From the NCBI GenBank assembly GCA_003223515.1, contig QHVI01000043.1, positions 1-41,238 on the forward strand: 41,238 nt of DNA. Direction: 5' to 3'. Below the pieces are notes generated by a model. It did no database searches. It saw nothing but the letters and a program-made list of their open reading frames with translations, and was not told the DNA's origin. Position 1 is the first letter of the stretch. The number at the start of each line of letters is the position of its first letter. A program made the translations under genes and the position numbers. Source of the DNA: Candidatus Angelobacter sp. Gp1-AA117. GTDB taxonomy: Bacteria; Acidobacteriota; Terriglobia; Terriglobales; Acidobacteriaceae. This document shows, piece by piece, positions 1 to 6,741 of this stretch.

Positions 1-2
1 AA

Positions 3-173
3 CGCAGTGATGTCTACGCTCCCTTACCGAAGTGGAGACGACACGCCCGCCGCCCCTCTTGCTTGGACTTAATCACCTTGCTTAGAAAAGAGATGGTGGA
101 ACACCCGGAACTCCTTCGTCCGCTGGGCATTGAGCTTACAGATCGCTCCCTAGCCGCTGCCGCAGCGGCCTAA
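3..173 (+). CDS. C-terminal end of an unidentified protein (5' end outside window)
   Basis: An open frame runs from the window edge to a TAA at 171-173, giving 56 residues. It contains a basic stretch (KWRRHARR) followed by an amphipathic segment (LDLITLLRKEMVEHPELL) and ends in six alanines. This looks like a real protein tail rather than random sequence. It resembles the ends of some transposases only in a general way, and I do not recognise the family. An internal ATG at 93 exists but the frame is open upstream of it. It is convergent with the pterin enzyme at 248-625. Confidence 0.35.
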   Translation, partial: RSDVYAPLPKWRRHARRPSCLDLITLLRKEMVEHPELLRPLGIELTDRSLAAAAAA

Positions 174-247
174 AAATGTAGAAACTCCAGCGCCAGCTTC
201 GCTGGCTTAGATCCATTGAACAGCGATTCCCAGGCTAAAAGAACTTG

Positions 248-625
248 CTATTCGAAGTACCGCGCCGTGGTGGTATCTGTTTCCCAGATGGTCACGTCTT
301 TTACGGAGACACGTCCGCTGGTGACCGACTTGAGCCGGACATTGGTCTCGTCATAGACATACCTGGCAAGGTTTTCGGCCGAAGGATTCAGTTGCGTGAA
401 TGGCTCAATATCATTCAACATCTGGTGATCAAGCCGGTCGATGACATGCTTCATGACTTCTTTCAGGTCTTTGAAATCGAGAAGCAGCCCGGCTTTATCG
501 AGTTCGGCGCCGCTGAGCGTGACCCGGACCTTGTAATTATGCCCGTGCGGGTTCTCGCATTTTCCCTTGTAATTGCGCAGGTAGTGTCCTGCGGCAAAAG
601 AGTCTTCTACGGTAACTTCGTACAT
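248..625 (-). CDS. queD: 6-pyruvoyl/6-carboxy-tetrahydropterin synthase family (QueD/PTPS)
   Basis: This 125-residue cytosolic enzyme belongs to the COG0720 family, which acts on dihydroneopterin triphosphate or dihydroneopterin. QueD makes 6-carboxytetrahydropterin for queuosine, while the PTPS-III type feeds folate synthesis in place of FolB. The zinc ligands are H14, H27 and H29 (HGH). C23 sits four residues before H27, the QueD pattern. The next residue is E24, three before H27, the position of the catalytic Glu in PTPS-III. PSAENLA, the LDH at 65-67 and E115 are also conserved. The ATG at 625 is preceded by AGAGGA, so the longer reading frame upstream is not used. folK lies about 1 kb away, which makes a folate role possible. 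The family call is sure; QueD versus PTPS-III is not. Confidence 0.9.
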   Translation of the reverse strand: MYEVTVEDSFAAGHYLRNYKGKCENPHGHNYKVRVTLSGAELDKAGLLLDFKDLKEVMKHVIDRLDHQMLNDIEPFTQLNPSAENLARYVYDETNVRLKSVTSGRVSVKDVTIWETDTTTARYFE

Positions 626-704
626 TGGTCCTCTGCTGTCTATTGTAAAGCCCCTGCACATTCTCGTGAACCACAGGTGCAATCCGAGCAGATACAGTTG
701 TGAT

Positions 705-790
705 TTACCACAGCGTAGCGAAGCCGCAGCCAAAGGCAAAACCTTTGCAACACAGAGGAAAGGAGTAAGCAGAGGAAACGGAAGTCAGGA
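705..790 (+). repeat. intergenic repeat R2, copy 1
   Basis: This stretch (TTACCACAGCGTAGC, then CAAAACC, then TTTGCAACACAGAGGA and AGGAGTAAGC) is closely matched at 11468-11547 and partly at 4984-5040. It lies between the pterin enzyme and the PilZ gene. It is a dispersed non-coding repeat of unknown function. Confidence 0.7.
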
Positions 791-845
791 CACATTTACG
801 AAATTTCCCATTTACCCAATCAGGTCAGGGGTTGGCTGCTACGTG

Positions 846-1568
846 CTACGGAGTCACCGTAGCCATGGCGTTGATGAAGACGGCGTCGCTGGGCAGGGCG
901 CGTTTCTCGATCCAGGTTTCCAATTCGTGCTTGGCTTCCAGAGGCAAGATCTGGAAGCGGATGCCGGCGCGGCCTTCGATAGTGGTCCAGATGATTTCGC
1001 CTTTCAGGTCGAGAGGCTTTTTCGAGCCGGGCAGAAGAATGCGTAATTTGGCGGCGCCGCCTTCGTCTAACTGGCGGGCGCATTCAATGGAAACGCCACT
1101 CTCACTGATGCTGGTAACGGTGACCGGCAGTTCGATGGCCGTATCGACGAGGATGGCCCCGCTGGCGCCGTGCAAATTACGGCGGTGGCCGCGCCGGTCC
1201 AGCATAATGAGTCCCTGGGCGGCGCGCATGCTGCGTGTGAGCTGTTCAGCAGAAACCGGTTTATCAAGAGCGAAGTTGGCACCCATCTTATAGGCCTGTT
1301 GTACTGTGGTCTCACCATGCAAAAGGGCGAGCACGATGCTGTTGCGGTTGACCTTGCTGGCACGGATTGCCTGCAGTATCTGAGGAGCACTGGCGACGTC
1401 ATCACAATCCACCAGCAACGTATCAAATCGGTGCCGGTTGATGACAGGCAGGGATTCTTCTACGCTGGAACTTGCCTGAAGATCGATATTGAGCGCGTCA
1501 AGGGTAAACGCAATGGTGCGGACGGCTTGCGGGTCTCGGGTAAGTAGAAGGGCTTCCAACGGTGGCAT
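846..1568 (-). CDS. receiver-like plus PilZ domain protein
   Basis: This 240-residue cytosolic protein has a CheY-like fold at about 5-115. D54 (LLVD) sits at the phosphoacceptor position and K103 (LDKP) at the conserved lysine. A PilZ domain follows at about 122-228, with arginines at 125-130 fitting RxxxR and S153-I-S-E-S-G158 close to the usual (D/N)xSxxG. PilZ domains bind cyclic di-GMP; here S replaces D/N in the second motif, so binding is likely but not certain. The acidic pair before D54 is incomplete (R11-D12), so the receiver may be a poor phosphoryl acceptor. The start at 1568 is the first Met before the domain; longer frames would overlap folK, which is divergent with a 68-bp gap. 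No strong Shine-Dalgarno is seen. Confidence 0.8.
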   Translation of the reverse strand: MPPLEALLLTRDPQAVRTIAFTLDALNIDLQASSSVEESLPVINRHRFDTLLVDCDDVASAPQILQAIRASKVNRNSIVLALLHGETTVQQAYKMGANFALDKPVSAEQLTRSMRAAQGLIMLDRRGHRRNLHGASGAILVDTAIELPVTVTSISESGVSIECARQLDEGGAAKLRILLPGSKKPLDLKGEIIWTTIEGRAGIRFQILPLEAKHELETWIEKRALPSDAVFINAMATVTP

Positions 1569-1636
1569 ATAGGAAAGATCAAAGGTACAAGGGCTTGCCG
1601 GGGGACGCCACGTCACCAACGTAACCAGGAATATCT

Positions 1637-2158
1637 GTGAGAACCACTGCTTACTTATCGCTCGGATCAAATCTGGGCAACCGTGAAGCCAATCTCAATC
1701 ATGCAATTGAGCAGATTGAAGAATCAGGAAGCGTCGTCGCGCGCTCCTCTTGGTACGAAACCGAGCCGGTGGAGACCACAGAAGAGCAGGGGTGGTTTTT
1801 GAACTGCGCTGTTGCTCTGGAGACAGAGTTCATGGCACCGGAGTTGCTTGCCCGCGTACTCGCTATTGAGCAGTCGATGGGGCGCAAGCGGATCACTGCG
1901 AAAGGGCCGCGCATTATCGACGTGGATATTCTGCTGTTTGGAGATGCTGTAATCGACACGGCTGATTTGACAGTTCCTCATCCGGGTATGCATACACGGC
2001 GTTTTGTACTGGCGCCGCTGGCGGAAATCGCTCCGGAGATACGGCATCCGTTGTTGAACAGAACGGTGCGCGAGTTAGTGGATGCGCTGCCTGGGGGACA
2101 GGCCGTACGGAAAGTCAAAACCCAGGATCTCACCACAGATAACACTGATAAACACTGA
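1637..2158 (+). CDS. folK: 2-amino-4-hydroxy-6-hydroxymethyldihydropteridine pyrophosphokinase
   Basis: HPPK transfers pyrophosphate from ATP to 6-hydroxymethyl-dihydropterin, the step before dihydropteroate synthase in folate synthesis. The N-terminal YLSLGSNLGNRE and the KGPRIIDVDILLFGD segment, whose aspartates bind Mg-ATP, are hallmark motifs; the length (173) is normal to slightly long. The start is GTG at 1637 with AGGA six bases upstream. The last residues (TTDNTDKH) are encoded by a copy of a dispersed ACAGATAACACTGATAAACACTGA-like intergenic repeat that supplies the stop codon. rsmG begins 3 bp after the stop, so the two are probably co-transcribed. Confidence 0.95.
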   Translation: MRTTAYLSLGSNLGNREANLNHAIEQIEESGSVVARSSWYETEPVETTEEQGWFLNCAVALETEFMAPELLARVLAIEQSMGRKRITAKGPRIIDVDILLFGDAVIDTADLTVPHPGMHTRRFVLAPLAEIAPEIRHPLLNRTVRELVDALPGGQAVRKVKTQDLTTDNTDKH

Positions 2159-2161
2159 TTT
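2134..2161 (+). repeat. ACACTGAT-type intergenic repeat forming the folK 3' end
   Basis: CCACAGATAACACTGATAAA followed by CACTGATT is of the CCACAGATGAACACGGAT type, common between genes in several environmental phyla. Here it lies inside the reading frame and encodes the folK tail and stop. Confidence 0.5.
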
Positions 2162-2788
2162 ATGGGCACTGCTGAAATTGCGGCGCTGCTCGCGCCCTAT
2201 ATCGAACTGGACGAAAAACGGCTGGCCGGTATATCGATATACATCAATGTATTGCTGAAGTGGAACGCCAGAATGAACCTGACTGCGGTGCGCGATCCGC
2301 GGCAGATTGTGCAGCGGCATTTTGGAGAATCGTTTTTTGCAGCGCGAAAAATGCTGGGACCCGAGGATGCATTGACGATCGTGGACTTAGGCTCCGGAGC
2401 TGGGTTTCCAGGATTGCCGATTGCCATGTGTGTACCCAGATCAGAAGTCACCCTGATTGAGTCGCAAAGTAAAAAAGCTGCATTTCTGAACGAGGTGATC
2501 CGAAGCTTGGATCTGAAGAATGCACAGGTGTTCAGCCAGCGGGCAGAGAGCTACACGGGAACGGCTGAACTGGTCACCATGCGCGCCGTGGAGAGATTCG
2601 AGGCAGTGTTGCCCACGGCAGCCAAGCTGGTTAAGCCGGGAGGGAGGCTGGCCCTGATGATCGGGGCAGCACAGGTGGAGTCGGCCGTTACGTTGTTGCC
2701 AGAGTTAGTGAGGCAGGAGGCTATACCGGTCCCCGGAGGGCATTCGCGGGTGCTTCTGGTGGGAACCAAGATAGTAAAAGTGGAGTAG
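2162..2788 (+). CDS. rsmG: 16S rRNA (guanine527-N7)-methyltransferase
   Basis: RsmG (GidB) methylates N7 of G527 in 16S rRNA using S-adenosylmethionine. The 208-residue length is usual. Visible motifs are NLTAVRDP near residue 40, a conserved H-x2-ES, the SAM-binding motif I VDLGSGAGFPGLPIA and the following IESQSKKAAFL. The start ATG lies 3 bp after the folK stop. In many genomes rsmG sits directly before parA-parB near the replication origin, and that order is seen here. Confidence 0.96.
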   Translation: MGTAEIAALLAPYIELDEKRLAGISIYINVLLKWNARMNLTAVRDPRQIVQRHFGESFFAARKMLGPEDALTIVDLGSGAGFPGLPIAMCVPRSEVTLIESQSKKAAFLNEVIRSLDLKNAQVFSQRAESYTGTAELVTMRAVERFEAVLPTAAKLVKPGGRLALMIGAAQVESAVTLLPELVRQEAIPVPGGHSRVLLVGTKIVKVE

Positions 2789-2906
2789 ATTGTGAGTCGG
2801 AGTAGGATATTGTGCTTGTCACGGTGTCCTCAAGCCCATCTTTATGGCATACAGTGGGATTCTGGGTGGGAGGAATCGAGTTTGGCAACATTCCCAGATT
2901 TCGGAG

Positions 2907-2922
2907 TGTTCCACGTGGAACA
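2907..2922. promoter_or_regulatory. parS: parS centromere site 1
   Basis: TGTTCCACGTGGAACA is a perfect 16-bp palindrome that matches the conserved bacterial parS consensus bound by chromosomal ParB. It lies about 350 bp upstream of parA. Confidence 0.93.
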
Positions 2923-3032
2923 TCAGATCAGACACGAGACGACGTACAAGCTTCTCACATTCACACAACTTGCAGTAATCCCGCACAGCCGGGTACGGCT
3001 GTGCCACACGTTTCACAATCGCCTCAATTTGA

Positions 3033-3048
3033 TGTTCCACGTGGAACG
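3033..3048. promoter_or_regulatory. parS: parS centromere site 2
   Basis: TGTTCCACGTGGAACG contains the full 14-bp palindromic core GTTCCACGTGGAAC; only the last base departs from site 1. It is 126 bp downstream of site 1 in the second unit of the duplication. Confidence 0.92.
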
Positions 3049-3274
3049 TCAAATTACAGAGACAAAATCAAGCTTCGCATATTCGCACAAACCTTGCGGT
3101 AATCCGCACAGCCGGGGGTGGCCGTGCCACACGATCCACGATGTGGAATTCTTCTGTGGGAAATCTATGATTTGCACAGTGTTTGCACATGACCTGCACT
3201 GAAATGATGGTATTGCAGATTTGCCTCGTCTCCGCTAGAGTCGATTTGGCTCTTCTCTCCGTAAAAACATCGCC

Positions 3275-4084
3275 ATGGGACGCGTAATCGCCGTTGCTAA
3301 TCAGAAAGGTGGGGTGGGAAAAACCACTACCGCCATCAACCTTGCCGCCTCTTTTGCTGCTGCTGAAGTGAAATGCCTGCTGGTGGATTGTGATCCCCAG
3401 GCAAACTCGACCGGGGGACTGGGTTTTCAGCGTGATCCAGATCGCCTGAATACCTACCACGTGCTCATGGCGGAAGCCACGGCTGAGCAAGCCGTCCAGC
3501 CAACTGAGCTGGAGGGACTGTTCCTTGTGCCGTCGCACAGAAACCTGATCGGCGCCAACATCGAACTGGTGGCTGCGGAGGAGCGCGAATACCGCTTGCG
3601 CCATGCTCTGGCTCCGATGCGGGACAAATTCGACTTTATTGTGCTGGATTGCCCGCCAGCTCTGGATCTGCTTACCCTGAATGCCTTGGTAGCGGCTGAT
3701 TCGGTGCTGGTTCCCATGCAGGCGGAGTACTTTGCCCTGGAAGGCGTGAGCGAGCTGCTGGACACGATTGAACGGCTGCGCCAGAGCTTCAATCCTGATC
3801 TGCAGGTGGAGGGCGTGGTGCTCACCATGTATGACGACCGCACCAACCTCGCCCAGCAGGTTACCCAGGAGCTGAAGAAGTTTTTTGGGGAAAAGCTGCT
3901 AGGAACGACCATACCCCGGAACATACGGCTAGCCGAAGCTCCCAGCTATGGCAAGCCGGCGCTGCTTTACGACGTCCGTTCGCGGGGCGCGGAGAGTTAC
4001 ATCAAGCTGGCAAAAGAACTCATGGATCATCTTCCCAAACAGCCGGCAACCGAATTTTCAGGTGCGAGTGAGGCGTATAAGTGA
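3275..4084 (+). CDS. parA: chromosome-partitioning ATPase ParA/Soj
   Basis: ParA is a DNA-binding Walker-type ATPase that moves ParB-parS complexes and so segregates the chromosome origin. The 269-residue protein shows the deviant Walker A KGGVGKTTTAINL near residue 10, the A' motif DCDPQANST, and the Walker B-like FIVLDCPPAL. It lacks an N-terminal HTH, as expected for a chromosomal Soj-type ParA. The ATG at 3275 is the natural start because the P-loop follows within ten residues. The stop overlaps the GTG start of parB by 4 bp, indicating translational coupling. Confidence 0.97.
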   Translation: MGRVIAVANQKGGVGKTTTAINLAASFAAAEVKCLLVDCDPQANSTGGLGFQRDPDRLNTYHVLMAEATAEQAVQPTELEGLFLVPSHRNLIGANIELVAAEEREYRLRHALAPMRDKFDFIVLDCPPALDLLTLNALVAADSVLVPMQAEYFALEGVSELLDTIERLRQSFNPDLQVEGVVLTMYDDRTNLAQQVTQELKKFFGEKLLGTTIPRNIRLAEAPSYGKPALLYDVRSRGAESYIKLAKELMDHLPKQPATEFSGASEAYK

Positions 4085-4983
4085 ACGAAACCACCGACAA
4101 GCGAAAAGCATTAGGACGGGGATTGGAATCCCTGCTTCCCAGCCGCCCTGTGGCCGGCACAACGCCACAGAAACCCGAGGGTGGTGGCCGGTATATACCT
4201 GTGGATCAGATTGATCCAAATCCTTACCAGACGCGGCGACAGATCAATGAAGAGAGCCTGCATGAGCTGACGGAATCTATACGGGTTACGGGAGTAGTTC
4301 AGCCTGTAGTTTTGCGTCCAGCGGGCAATGGAAGATTTCAGTTGGTAGCGGGCGAACGCCGGTGGTTAGCTTCAAAGCGTGCCGGGAAGGCGACGATTCC
4401 GGCGGTTGTGCGCGAGATCTCCAACGCCCAGGCAATGGAGATCACCATCATCGAGAACCTGCAGCGGGAAGACCTCAACCCTGTGGAGCAGGCTCGTGCC
4501 TTCGAACGCCTCAGCCGCGAGTTCAACCTCACCCAGGAGCAGATTGCCGCCCGCACCGGCAAAGACCGGGCTTCCATCGCCAACTTCATCCGGCTGCTCA
4601 AGCTGCCCCAGGATGTGCAGGATCTGCTGGAGAAAGGCACTATCTCGCTGGGACACGGCAAGGCCCTGTGCGGACTTGTGGCGCAACCGGAACAACTGAA
4701 CAAGGCGGTGCATGAAGTCACCACACGAAATCTTTCCGTGCGCCAGACGGAAGAGTTTATATCGAAGATCATCAATCCAGAATCAGCGGAGCTAACGCAG
4801 GAAAGAGCCGCGAAAACGGTTGATCCCAACGTTCGCGAGGCGGCACGCAACCTGGAGCGCATCCTCGGAGTGAAGGTGGATATTCAGGATCGCAAAGGGA
4901 AAGGCAAGATCATCCTGAAATACAGCTCGCTGGAGGATTTTGACCGCATTCTGGATGCGCTCTCTATGCAGAGTAAAGGGTAG
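4081..4983 (+). CDS. parB: chromosome-partitioning protein ParB/Spo0J
   Basis: ParB binds parS, loads as a clamp and spreads along DNA, stimulating ParA. The 300-residue protein begins with a basic segment (KALGRGLESLLPS). It then has the N-terminal CTPase domain with the arginine motif GERRWLA, a helix-turn-helix (TQEQIAARTGKDRASIANFI) that reads parS, and a C-terminal dimerisation segment (KGKIILKYSSLEDFDRILDAL). It starts at GTG within the parA stop. Its target sites are the two parS palindromes at 2907 and 3033. Confidence 0.97.
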   Translation: MNETTDKRKALGRGLESLLPSRPVAGTTPQKPEGGGRYIPVDQIDPNPYQTRRQINEESLHELTESIRVTGVVQPVVLRPAGNGRFQLVAGERRWLASKRAGKATIPAVVREISNAQAMEITIIENLQREDLNPVEQARAFERLSREFNLTQEQIAARTGKDRASIANFIRLLKLPQDVQDLLEKGTISLGHGKALCGLVAQPEQLNKAVHEVTTRNLSVRQTEEFISKIINPESAELTQERAAKTVDPNVREAARNLERILGVKVDIQDRKGKGKIILKYSSLEDFDRILDALSMQSKG

Positions 4984-5163
4984 TTAACCACAGCCGTGGC
5001 GAGCCACAACCAAAGGCTTTCACCACAGCGCAGCAGAGCCGCAACCAAAAACAAAAATCATTATGGAGCGCAGCCGCCCTCGGCTGCGAGGGATAAATCT
5101 TTCGTGAGTCGAGAAGAATTTGGCGAACAGTAGTGCAGAGGGCGCAGAGGACGCAAAGGTAAC
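4984..5163 (+). repeat. patchwork of intergenic repeats R2 (partial), R1 and R3
   Basis: The gap after parB has three parts. 4984-5040 is a partial R2 (TTAACCACAGCC...CAAAGGC). 5061-5140 is an intact copy of R1, which runs TTATGGAGCGCAGCCGCCCT then CGGCTGCG, ATAAATCTTTCGTGAGTCGA and GAAGAATT. 5136-5163 is an R3-type stretch (GGCGCAGAGGACGCAAAGG). R1 is the uninterrupted version of the sequence that is split by MITE-like elements at 8651 and 9404. No gene is seen. Confidence 0.7.
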
Positions 5164-5194
5164 AAAAGTAGTTTGACGTGTATCGCAAGGAATG

Positions 5195-5216
5195 TATATA
5201 GATATACGTCTATATA
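5195..5216. other. AT-rich inverted repeat between convergent genes
   Basis: TATATAGA and TCTATATA form an 8-bp stem with a 6-base loop. It sits between parB and the converging DUF3592-like gene. It lacks a GC-rich stem and a T-tract, so it is a weak terminator candidate only. Confidence 0.35.
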
Positions 5217-5270
5217 GTAGCGCCAGGTTCGCACTTTGGATTCCTGCTTGTACAAACAGGTCAAGAAAGG

Positions 5271-5666
5271 TTAGTGCCGCAACCCGCTCCAGTTTTCGGC
5301 GACTACGATTGAGTTACCGGGATTGGTGGGATCGTATTTGATGGAGGCAGGCAGACCCACGCGGCAGGTGTGGAGATCCACCAGGTGGCGCAGGTGGGTG
5401 ACATCCTGAGAGGCTTCATAGCTCACGCCGGCAACGTCATACTGGAAGATAAGCAACTGCACATCGCCTGAACCATTCATCTTCAGCTCGTTCGCGTCAA
5501 TCACGGTTCCATCGGTGATGCGGCCGATTTCACTGATGCGCATACGGCGCTCCCGCTCCCGCTGTTCGGGAGTCTTGCGATGGCTGCGTGCCCAGGCGCT
5601 CGCGGCAAACGCGAGGCCGGCGGCAGCGAGGGCAAATGCAGGGATAAGACGAAGTGCTGAATTCAT
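5271..5666 (-). CDS. small exported DUF3592-like protein
   Basis: This 131-residue protein has an N-terminal hydrophobic segment (LIPAFALAAAGLAFAASAWA) that fits a signal peptide ending AWA or a membrane anchor. A charged linker (RERERRMR) follows. The C-terminal domain has VSYEASQDVT and ends in KYDPTNPGNSIVV, a pattern typical of DUF3592-type domains, where YDPxNP near the end is characteristic. Its function is unknown. The start is the ATG at 5666, preceded by GGGAGG nine bases upstream; the longer frame adds an unlikely 41 residues. Confidence 0.7.
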   Translation of the reverse strand: MNSALRLIPAFALAAAGLAFAASAWARSHRKTPEQRERERRMRISEIGRITDGTVIDANELKMNGSGDVQLLIFQYDVAGVSYEASQDVTHLRHLVDLHTCRVGLPASIKYDPTNPGNSIVVAENWSGLRH

Positions 5667-5875
5667 ACAGGAACGCCTCCCGGAAGAGACGTTTTTCGGG
5701 CCAATATCTATTGTGCAGGATAAACCGCCCTGCGTTACAAAAAAATCCGCAGGAACACCTATATCATCCGCCAGGCGGCGTTCTCTCACTGTAATTCATG
5801 GTTAGTGATGGAGCATCGCCCTCGTGAGAATTTGGGTAAGTGAGTAATTGAACCCAGGTTCTGCGCTCTCATGCA

Positions 5876-6655
5876 TCATTCCTCGTCTATAACCGGGTTT
5901 TTCAGTGCGCCTATGCCTTCGATGGAGACTTCGACTGCGTCACCGGCAATCATGGGGGCGATGCCGGCAGGAGTGCCGGTCAGTATTAAATCGCCGGGCA
6001 GCAGAGTCATCACTCCGGCGATGTAGCGCATGACTGCGTCGAGTGGGAAGATGAAATCCAGCGTGGTCGCTGACTGTCTTACCGTGCCATTGAGGCGGGT
6101 TTCCACGCGCACACCTTTCCAGGGATCAATGGCGTCCGTTACCCACGGGCCTACAGGACAGAATGTATCGAAGCCCTTGGCGCGGGTCCACTGATCGTCT
6201 TTTTTTTGGAGGTCGCGCGCAGTTACATCATTGGCGCAGGTGTAGCCCAGGATGTACTGGCGAACGTTTTCCTGAGCGCCCATTTTGCGGCACTTTTTGC
6301 TGACGATCACTGCCAGCTCACCTTCAAAATCCACGCGCTGGGAAATTTTCGGACGCGCGATTTTTTCCTGGGGCGCAACGATGGAGGATGGCGGTTTGAG
6401 AAAAATCAGGATCTCTTTAGGGACTTCATTGCCCAGTTCTTTGGCATGGTCGGCATAGTTGCGTCCGACACAGATAATTTTCGAGGGCTGCACCGGCGCG
6501 AGCAGTGATACGGATTCGAGCGGTTGCGGGGTGACGCTGCGCGCCTGCTTGAGATCAGGCACGCCATTCGCGAGCGGCAACAGGTGGGTGATGCGATCAT
6601 TTTCAATCAGGCCGTATTGAGGGCCGTCAGGAGAAGCGAAGCGGCAATATTTCAT
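5876..6655 (-). CDS. fumarylacetoacetate hydrolase (FAH) family protein
   Basis: FAH-family enzymes hydrolyse or decarboxylate acylpyruvates and 2-hydroxyhepta-dienedioates with a divalent metal. The 259-residue protein has the short N-terminal domain and then the FAH core: VGRNYADHAKE near residue 63, the metal-binding pair E111/E113 in DFEGELAVI, GYTCANDVTARDLQ and LTGTPAGI near the end. The exact substrate cannot be read from sequence; oxaloacetate tautomerase/acylpyruvase-type activity is as likely as aromatic catabolism. No catabolic partner genes are adjacent. ATG 6655 is chosen over a TTG seven codons upstream because the domain starts at once (MKYCRF). Confidence 0.88.
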   Translation of the reverse strand: MKYCRFASPDGPQYGLIENDRITHLLPLANGVPDLKQARSVTPQPLESVSLLAPVQPSKIICVGRNYADHAKELGNEVPKEILIFLKPPSSIVAPQEKIARPKISQRVDFEGELAVIVSKKCRKMGAQENVRQYILGYTCANDVTARDLQKKDDQWTRAKGFDTFCPVGPWVTDAIDPWKGVRVETRLNGTVRQSATTLDFIFPLDAVMRYIAGVMTLLPGDLILTGTPAGIAPMIAGDAVEVSIEGIGALKNPVIDEE

Positions 6656-6741
6656 AGATTCCGTGTCCCTTTTCAAAACTGGAGACTAAAACAGTCATTG
6701 GTATTGAATCTGGAAGCAGCGTTCATCAGCGGCAAAAATAT

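Larger units (their letters stand above)
2907..3133 (+). repeat. imperfect tandem duplication carrying one parS site per unit
   Basis: Two related units start with the parS palindromes at 2907 and 3033, 126 bp apart. Each continues to an AAGCTTC (2948 and 3070), a CACAA..TTGC.GTAATCC stretch, a CACAGCCGGG...GGC.GTGCCACACG stretch (the last block at 3001-3010 and 3124-3133). The spacing between matching blocks is 122-126 bp. This fills most of the 486-bp gap between rsmG and parA. No gene is seen in the gap. Confidence 0.75.

Noticed and set aside
3124-3146. Possible third parS in CGATCCACGATGTGGAATTC
   Set aside because: It has an extra base in the centre and several mismatches to the 16-bp palindrome; ParB sites tolerate little change.
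2792-3202. 136-residue frame across the parS region
   Set aside because: It spans the duplicated parS module, has no ribosome site and the translation shows no protein-like pattern.
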